From the NCBI GenBank assembly GCA_038224615.1, contig JBBRFH010000123.1, positions 1 through 9,914 of the forward strand: 9,914 nucleotides of DNA, read 5' to 3'. Below are positions 6,450 to 9,914 of the stretch, one piece after another (the first letter of the stretch is position 1; each line of letters opens with the position of its first letter). The notes beneath the pieces are model-generated. The model worked only from the letters and a program-made list of their open reading frames with translations, did not search any database and was not told where the DNA came from. The position numbers and the translations under genes were made by a program. This DNA is from JBBRFH01 sp038224615. Lineage in GTDB: Bacteria > Planctomycetota > Phycisphaerae > Tepidisphaerales > Tepidisphaeraceae.

Positions 6450-7757
6450 ATGGATCGCAGCGACAACGGCAATCGTAACTCGACGAACCGTCTGGCCGCC
6501 AAGCCGGAGGCGACCGACAAATTCTGGCGCAACGCGACGCTCTACTTCGATCGGGTCTACCAGACGATGGGGCTCGATCCCCTCTGGCGGGCCGTGCTCA
6601 GCACGCCCAAGCGCATCATGACCGTCAGTTGCCCGGTGCGGATGGACAACGGCTCGATCCAGGTTTTCACCGGCTATCGCGTGCAGCACAACAACGCGCG
6701 CGGGCCTTTCAAGGGCGGCCTGAGGATGGACGCCGCCGTCGATCGCGACGAGGTGATGGCGCTGGCGATGCTGCAAACGTGGAAGAACGCGCTCGTCGAT
6801 CTGCCCTACGGCGGGGCCAAGGGCGGGATCGTCTGCGACACCAAGAAGCTCTCGATGGCCGAGAAGGAGCGACTCACCCGAAGGTACACCGCCGAGGTGC
6901 TGCCGATCATCGGGCCGATGCACGACATCCCCGCGCCCGACCTGGGCACCGATTCGCAGGTCATGGCGTGGATGCTCGACACCTACTCGATGATGACCGG
7001 CGAGCACGCGCTGGGCGTCGTCACCGGCAAGCCCGTCGCGCTCGGCGGCAGCGTCGGACGCGAGGAGGCCACTGGCCGCGGGGTGATGTGCGTGCTCAAA
7101 CGCTTCGTCGAAACCACCCAGCACCACACGCTCGAGGGGATGAAGATCGCCATCCAGGGTTTCGGACAGGTGGGCTTCCACGCGGCGCGGTTGCTCGATG
7201 AACTGGGCGCGATCATCGTCGCCGTCAGCGACAAGTACGGCGGGATCTTCAATGAAGACGGCGTCGACATCGACGCCGCCGGCCTGTTCTATCGCGAGCG
7301 CGGGCAGCTCACCGATTTCCCCGGCGGCGACGCGATCAGCAATGAAGAGCTACTCGCCTGCGAGTGCGACGTGCTCATCCCCGCCGCCCGCGAGAACACG
7401 CTCGATGCGACGATCGCGCCGCACGTGAAGGCGAAGATCGTCGTCGAAGCCGCCAACGGTCCCACCACGCCCGAGGCCGACGAGATGCTGCGCGAGTCCG
7501 GCGTCACCATCCTCCCCGACATCCTCGCCAACGCCGGCGGCGTCACGGTCAGCTACTTCGAGTGGGTGCAGGGCATCGACAACTATTTCTGGGACCTGCC
7601 CCGCGTGCGAAGTGAACTGCTGCGAGTGATGGACAAGGCGTTCGACGCCGTCAACGCCAAGGCCGATGAAGCCGACTGCGACTACCGGACCGCGGCGTAC
7701 ACGATCGCGATCGACCGCGTCGTCGACGCGCTCAAGCTCAAGGGGCTGTTTCCGTAA
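6450..7757 (+). CDS. gdhA: Glutamate dehydrogenase (Glu/Leu/Phe/Val dehydrogenase family)
   Basis: A 435-residue cytoplasmic enzyme that interconverts glutamate with 2-oxoglutarate and ammonium, linking nitrogen and carbon metabolism; the length fits the small hexameric class. The substrate-site residues can be matched to the well-studied clostridial enzyme: Lys88 in FKGGLR, Lys112 in WKNAL, catalytic Lys124 in PYGGAKGGI, Ala162 and catalytic Asp164 in PAPDLGTD, and Val365/Ser368 in GGVTVSY. This set supports glutamate rather than branched-chain or aromatic substrates. The Rossmann motif GFGQVG is at 237-242. I cannot decide NAD versus NADP from sequence alone. The ATG at 6450 gives an N-terminus of normal length; no clear Shine-Dalgarno is seen, which is common in planctomycetes. 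It follows the exporter genes by 147 bp and is probably transcribed on its own. Confidence 0.95.
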   Translation: MDRSDNGNRNSTNRLAAKPEATDKFWRNATLYFDRVYQTMGLDPLWRAVLSTPKRIMTVSCPVRMDNGSIQVFTGYRVQHNNARGPFKGGLRMDAAVDRDEVMALAMLQTWKNALVDLPYGGAKGGIVCDTKKLSMAEKERLTRRYTAEVLPIIGPMHDIPAPDLGTDSQVMAWMLDTYSMMTGEHALGVVTGKPVALGGSVGREEATGRGVMCVLKRFVETTQHHTLEGMKIAIQGFGQVGFHAARLLDELGAIIVAVSDKYGGIFNEDGVDIDAAGLFYRERGQLTDFPGGDAISNEELLACECDVLIPAARENTLDATIAPHVKAKIVVEAANGPTTPEADEMLRESGVTILPDILANAGGVTVSYFEWVQGIDNYFWDLPRVRSELLRVMDKAFDAVNAKADEADCDYRTAAYTIAIDRVVDALKLKGLFP

Positions 7758-7884
7758 GGTCCGCGGAGCGTCGACAGCTCGATATCGCGGGATGAAGTCC
7801 GGCCCTGCCACTACGTTCTGTATGCGGCATTGCGCGGGCCCTTTTAGATCATGCGATCCCGAAGTTACGGCCGATAACACTCTC

Positions 7885-8850
7885 ATGGACCTGCTCGAAC
7901 CTCGCCGTCACCTCTCAGCCGTCGCCGTCACCTTCTATGGATCTGCGGGCGACGACAAGGTGCTGATCGCCGAGCGCGGGCACACGATTCGCGTCGTGGT
8001 CAATAAGGCACTGACGGTGCTGGACGCCCGACAGGTCAGTGCGATTCACCTTTACCTGCTGGCCGGCAATGACGAACTGAACGCGACGAACTTCGTTGCC
8101 CTCAAGACGCCGCTGTACGTCGACGGCGGTGCCGGCGACGACGTCATTCGCGGGTCGATGGCCAACGATACACTCATCGGCGGGCCGGGCCGGGATTACC
8201 TGCATGACCTGCGTGGCGACGACATTGTCAACGGCGGCGACGGGGACGATTGGATCTTCAACTATTTCAACGACACCATCTTCGGCCGGCGGGGCATGAA
8301 CGAGTACGCGGCACAACTCCCGGCCGGCGACGTTGATCACGACAGCTATTTCGGCGGCGCGGGCAACGACGTCATCAACGCGGGCTCGTACAGCATCACC
8401 CGCGCCTTCGGCGAAAACGGTAATGATGCGATCGAGCTGATGCGCACCGGCTCTCTGGCCAGCGGCGGCGACGGAAACGACCTGTTGCAGATCGAGAACC
8501 GGTTTCAAGTCGCCCTGCTTGGCGGCAACCGCGTCAGCACATTGATGGGCGGGGCCGGCATGGATCGCCTCCTCGGCTCTAGCGGACGAGAATCGATGAC
8601 CGGCGGCCTCGGCCGCGATACGCTCGACGGACGCGCCGGTGACGACACGCTCTGGGGCGGCGAAGGCGACGACCGCATCATCGGCGGCGCAGGGCGTGAC
8701 GAGATTCACGGATCGAGCGGCAACGACCTCATCGACGCCCGCGACAACACAATTGACCTCATTGATGGCGGCAGCGGCGACGACGCGGCCATCGTCGACC
8801 GCACCACGCACCTCGACGTCCTGGCCTCCATCGAAGACGTTCGCGGCTAA
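7885..8850 (+). CDS. LEPR-domain surface/secreted protein with RTX-like calcium-binding repeats
   Basis: A 321-residue protein if started at the ATG at 7885, which gives MDLLEPRRHLSA, the short N-terminal LEPR-x-LS motif found on many planctomycete exported or surface proteins. The frame is also open upstream, with in-frame ATGs at 7792 and 7822, but those codons look like non-coding sequence and the motif normally sits close to the start. From residue 80 to about 305 the chain is mainly glycine-aspartate nonapeptides of the GGxGxDxhx type: a first block at 80-125 (GGAGDDVIR, GGPGRDYLH, GGDGDDWIF) and a second from 157, densest at its end (GGLGRDTLD, GGEGDDRII, GGAGRDEIH, GGSGDDAAI). Such repeats fold into a calcium-stabilised beta-roll. 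No toxin, protease or lipase domain, no C-terminal membrane anchor and no recognised type I secretion signal is seen. The role may be structural or adhesive (inference). Confidence 0.85.
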   Translation: MDLLEPRRHLSAVAVTFYGSAGDDKVLIAERGHTIRVVVNKALTVLDARQVSAIHLYLLAGNDELNATNFVALKTPLYVDGGAGDDVIRGSMANDTLIGGPGRDYLHDLRGDDIVNGGDGDDWIFNYFNDTIFGRRGMNEYAAQLPAGDVDHDSYFGGAGNDVINAGSYSITRAFGENGNDAIELMRTGSLASGGDGNDLLQIENRFQVALLGGNRVSTLMGGAGMDRLLGSSGRESMTGGLGRDTLDGRAGDDTLWGGEGDDRIIGGAGRDEIHGSSGNDLIDARDNTIDLIDGGSGDDAAIVDRTTHLDVLASIEDVRG

Positions 8851-8929
8851 CCCGTAGCTCGGGATATAATCTTCCCGTGCTCCTCCGTTTCCCTATCGCC
8901 GCGGGCAGATGCGATGGTTTACGTTTCGC

Positions 8930-9250
8930 TCAACCGTGCCGACCCAGCCATGCCGTCACCAAGTTTCGACGTTCAGGTGGGAGGTTTGACGTTTCCGAAA
9001 ATCGCTCCTGCAGCACGTCGACCGACGCGAGGCCGGCGCGCAGCATCGCGGCAACGAAATCCGAATCCTTCTCACGCTCCGCGATCAGCTTGCTGACGGG
9101 CAGATCGTGCAGGTCCAGGCACCACCCGACCGCGCCCTGCGCCGTCTGCACTGCAACCAACCGACATCCCGATCCGTCAGCCAGGGTCGCGGTCGTGTCA
9201 TCGACACCGTGCGCGTAGTAGCCGAACTTCTCGTGAAACATCGGCAACCT
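8930..9250 (-). pseudogene. C-terminal half of a nucleotidyltransferase-like protein (DUF6036 type), 5'-truncated
   Basis: About 105 codons on the minus strand. The segments FHEKFGYYAHGVDDTTATL, GWCLDLHDLPVSKL and REKDSDFVAAMLRAGL match, from memory, the second half of DUF6036-type nucleotidyltransferase-like proteins, in which a preceding stretch of about 80 residues carries the nucleotidyltransferase part. That stretch is absent. Going upstream, the frame enters the IS66 remnant at 9251 and meets a stop at 9281-9283. Possible in-window starts are TTG at 9247 and ATG at 9241, but they would leave out the putative active-site half, so I read this as a broken gene and not a small one. The stop is at 8930-8932, and the gene is convergent with the LEPR gene. 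The family call comes from pattern memory and needs a profile search. Confidence 0.65.
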
Positions 9251-9310
9251 GTGAGCGCTACATGAACCCCACCTATTCTTTCACTGACGGACCTTTGTAG
9301 TCTGTCCATT

Positions 9311-9510
9311 ATGGAACAGATTGAATTGCTCGCGGGCGACTCTGCCCGGGCGAAGTGGGCGAGGGCCATTAACGAGCATCGCGGCAGTAGATTGGCAGTG
9401 AGGGTTTTTTGCCGGGAAAGGGCGCTTTCGGTTACTTCGTTTTATCGCTGGCGGCGGTGGTCGGAATCCGTGCGGGCCGGGGCGCGGTTCGTCGAGGTCA
9501 AGGGGGCGGC
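9311..9510 (+). pseudogene. IS66 TnpA-like accessory protein, N-terminal fragment
   Basis: From ATG 9311 the frame encodes about 66 residues typical of the small IS66 first ORF. A helix-turn-helix-like region at about 25-50 includes the family pattern VFCRERALSVTSFYRWRRW, followed by the RFVEVK segment usually seen after it. Downstream the frame runs on into the tnpC remnant out of phase and gives unrelated sequence (to a stop at 9584-9586), so the natural C-terminus is lost. The junction lies at about 9497-9515, within a G-rich stretch. The full-length protein normally runs about 100-130 residues and helps transposition in a way not fully known. The fragment is unlikely to be functional. Confidence 0.75.
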
Positions 9511-9678
9511 GGAGAAACCGCCGCGATTCTTTCCAGCGTCACCAGCACCTGCCGCCGGCACGGCATCGACCCGCAGATTTACTTGACGCAACTGCTGACG
9601 AATCTACCCACCACCCCGGTGAGCCAACTCGACAAGTGGCTGCCCGCCCAGTGGCAACCGCCGATGCGCGGGGTGTAG
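9510..9678 (+). pseudogene. IS66 TnpC transposase, C-terminal fragment
   Basis: In a different frame from the tnpA fragment, codons from about 9510 encode ETAAIL, then TCRRHGIDPQIYLTQLLTNL, then VSQLDKWLPAQW, ending at TAG 9676-9678. This is the characteristic tail of IS66 transposases (pattern TAAvL...TCkrHgvDPfaYLrdvLxrLP...LLPxxW). Only the last 50-55 of roughly 500 residues remain. The catalytic DDE core and zinc-binding region are absent, so it cannot transpose. The match to the family tail is clear by eye; the exact deletion junction is uncertain by about 15 nt. Confidence 0.8.
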
Positions 9679-9684
9679 TTCGTG

Positions 9685-9914
9685 TGGCGGACACGGCGGC
9701 CTCGATGATGGCTTTGCGGCAGGCGGCTTTGAGCACTGGATCGGTGATGTCGTCGGGCGCGATCGCGTATGCGAAGACTGCCGGCTGCGCTTCGGGCGAG
9801 ACAACGGGGGTCATGGCTTGGGTGATCGCGTCCTTGGCGATCGCGCCGATCGCCGGGTCGCGGGTGAGTCGCAGCAGTTCGACCGCCGCCCCGGCGCGAA
9901 CGCGGGTGATCGAT
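9685..9914 (-). CDS. C-terminal part of an unidentified protein, cut by the window edge and by the IS66 remnant
   Basis: On the minus strand a frame is open from the window edge through at least 9690, with strong G/C preference at third codon positions, as in the real genes here. It reads in segments such as VELLRLTRDPAIGAIAKDAI, DPVLKAACRKAIIEAA, helix-rich and alanine-rich. The spacing of helices could fit HEAT-like or other helical repeats, but I do not recognise the family. After about 9690 the codons change character (ACA CGA ACT ACA) as the frame enters the IS66 remnant; the first stop is at 9539. Its natural C-terminus is therefore probably replaced or lost. It does not encode the missing half of the nucleotidyltransferase-like gene on the other side of the remnant. 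An internal ATG at 9812-9814 is not a likely true start. Confidence 0.5.

Larger units (their letters stand above)
9251..9690 (+). mobile_element. IS66-family remnant with large internal deletion
   Basis: A stretch of about 430-440 bp carries, in order, an IS66 TnpA-like N-terminus (from 9311) and the extreme C-terminus of an IS66 TnpC transposase (to stop 9678), with everything between (tnpB and most of tnpC, normally about 2 kb) missing. The left end is set at GTGAGCGCTACATGAACCCC (9251-9270). It starts exactly where the neighbouring minus-strand gene is cut and resembles the GTAAGCG-type ends of the family. The right end is uncertain: GGGGTGTAG at the tnpC stop is the kind of sequence found near IS66 right ends, but no clean inverted copy of the left end and no 8-bp target duplication are visible. 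Local base use (T-runs, lower GC near 9400-9440) differs from neighbouring genes. Confidence 0.75.

Noticed and set aside
7666..7884. Extended N-terminus of the LEPR protein from 7666
   Set aside because: The frame overlaps the end of the glutamate dehydrogenase gene and yields S/T/R-rich sequence without features; the LEPR motif fits a start at 7885.
7350..8811. Long minus-strand frames opposite the glutamate dehydrogenase 3' end and the LEPR/RTX gene
   Set aside because: They are shadows. The plus-strand products carry diagnostic catalytic residues and regular GGxGxD repeats.
8851..8877. TATAAT at 8865-8870 with a short inverted repeat (CCCG...CGGG) just before it, as a promoter or terminator
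   Set aside because: There is no matching -35 at proper spacing, the stem is only 4 bp, there is no T-run, and the only plus-strand frame downstream is a shadow.
8877..9218. Plus-strand frame of 113 codons opposite the nucleotidyltransferase-like fragment
   Set aside because: It shows no motif and serine/arginine/alanine-rich shadow composition; the minus strand gives a recognisable family pattern.

Overview
The window is high-GC DNA that most likely comes from a planctomycete, probably of the Phycisphaerae/Tepidisphaeraceae type. Three things point there: a secreted protein beginning with the planctomycete-typical LEPR-x-LS N-terminal motif, a large two-half ABC-2 permease next to a membrane protein of a kind common in that phylum, and dispersed palindromes built on a TGTGGGCTTC core. 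No rRNA, tRNA or CRISPR array is visible. The assignment is inference from gene style, not from a marker gene.

Left part (1-6302, all on +): an ABC exporter cluster. It holds the 3' part of a large membrane protein with a glutamine-amidotransferase-like soluble domain, an ABC ATPase starting 9 nt after it, then a nucleoside hydrolase, then a 697-residue ABC-2 permease made of two similar halves. The nucleoside hydrolase is the odd member. It has no evident link to the transporter, and both of its flanks carry a roughly 60-bp element made of two head-to-head palindromes. The four palindromes align to one consensus with a conserved GTAC/GTAG head, which resembles REP/BIME elements mobilised by RAYT (TnpA_REP) transposases.

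Middle (6450-8850, +): a well-conserved hexameric-type glutamate dehydrogenase with all diagnostic residues present, followed by a LEPR-domain surface or secreted protein built mainly of RTX-like GGxGxD calcium-binding repeats.

Right part (8930-9914): a scrapyard. On the minus strand lies the C-terminal half of a nucleotidyltransferase-like (DUF6036-type) protein, cut at its 5' side exactly where an IS66-family remnant begins. The remnant is only about 430 bp: a TnpA-like N-terminus joined, out of frame, to the last 50-55 codons of the TnpC transposase. Beyond it is the C-terminal end of an unrelated minus-strand gene that runs off the window. The two flanks do not form one gene, so the site has probably also suffered a deletion or rearrangement.

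The best candidates for something undescribed are the paired-palindrome elements around the nucleoside hydrolase and the way their second hairpin sits between an AAGGA sequence and the downstream start codon. I see no clear new defence or biosynthetic system.
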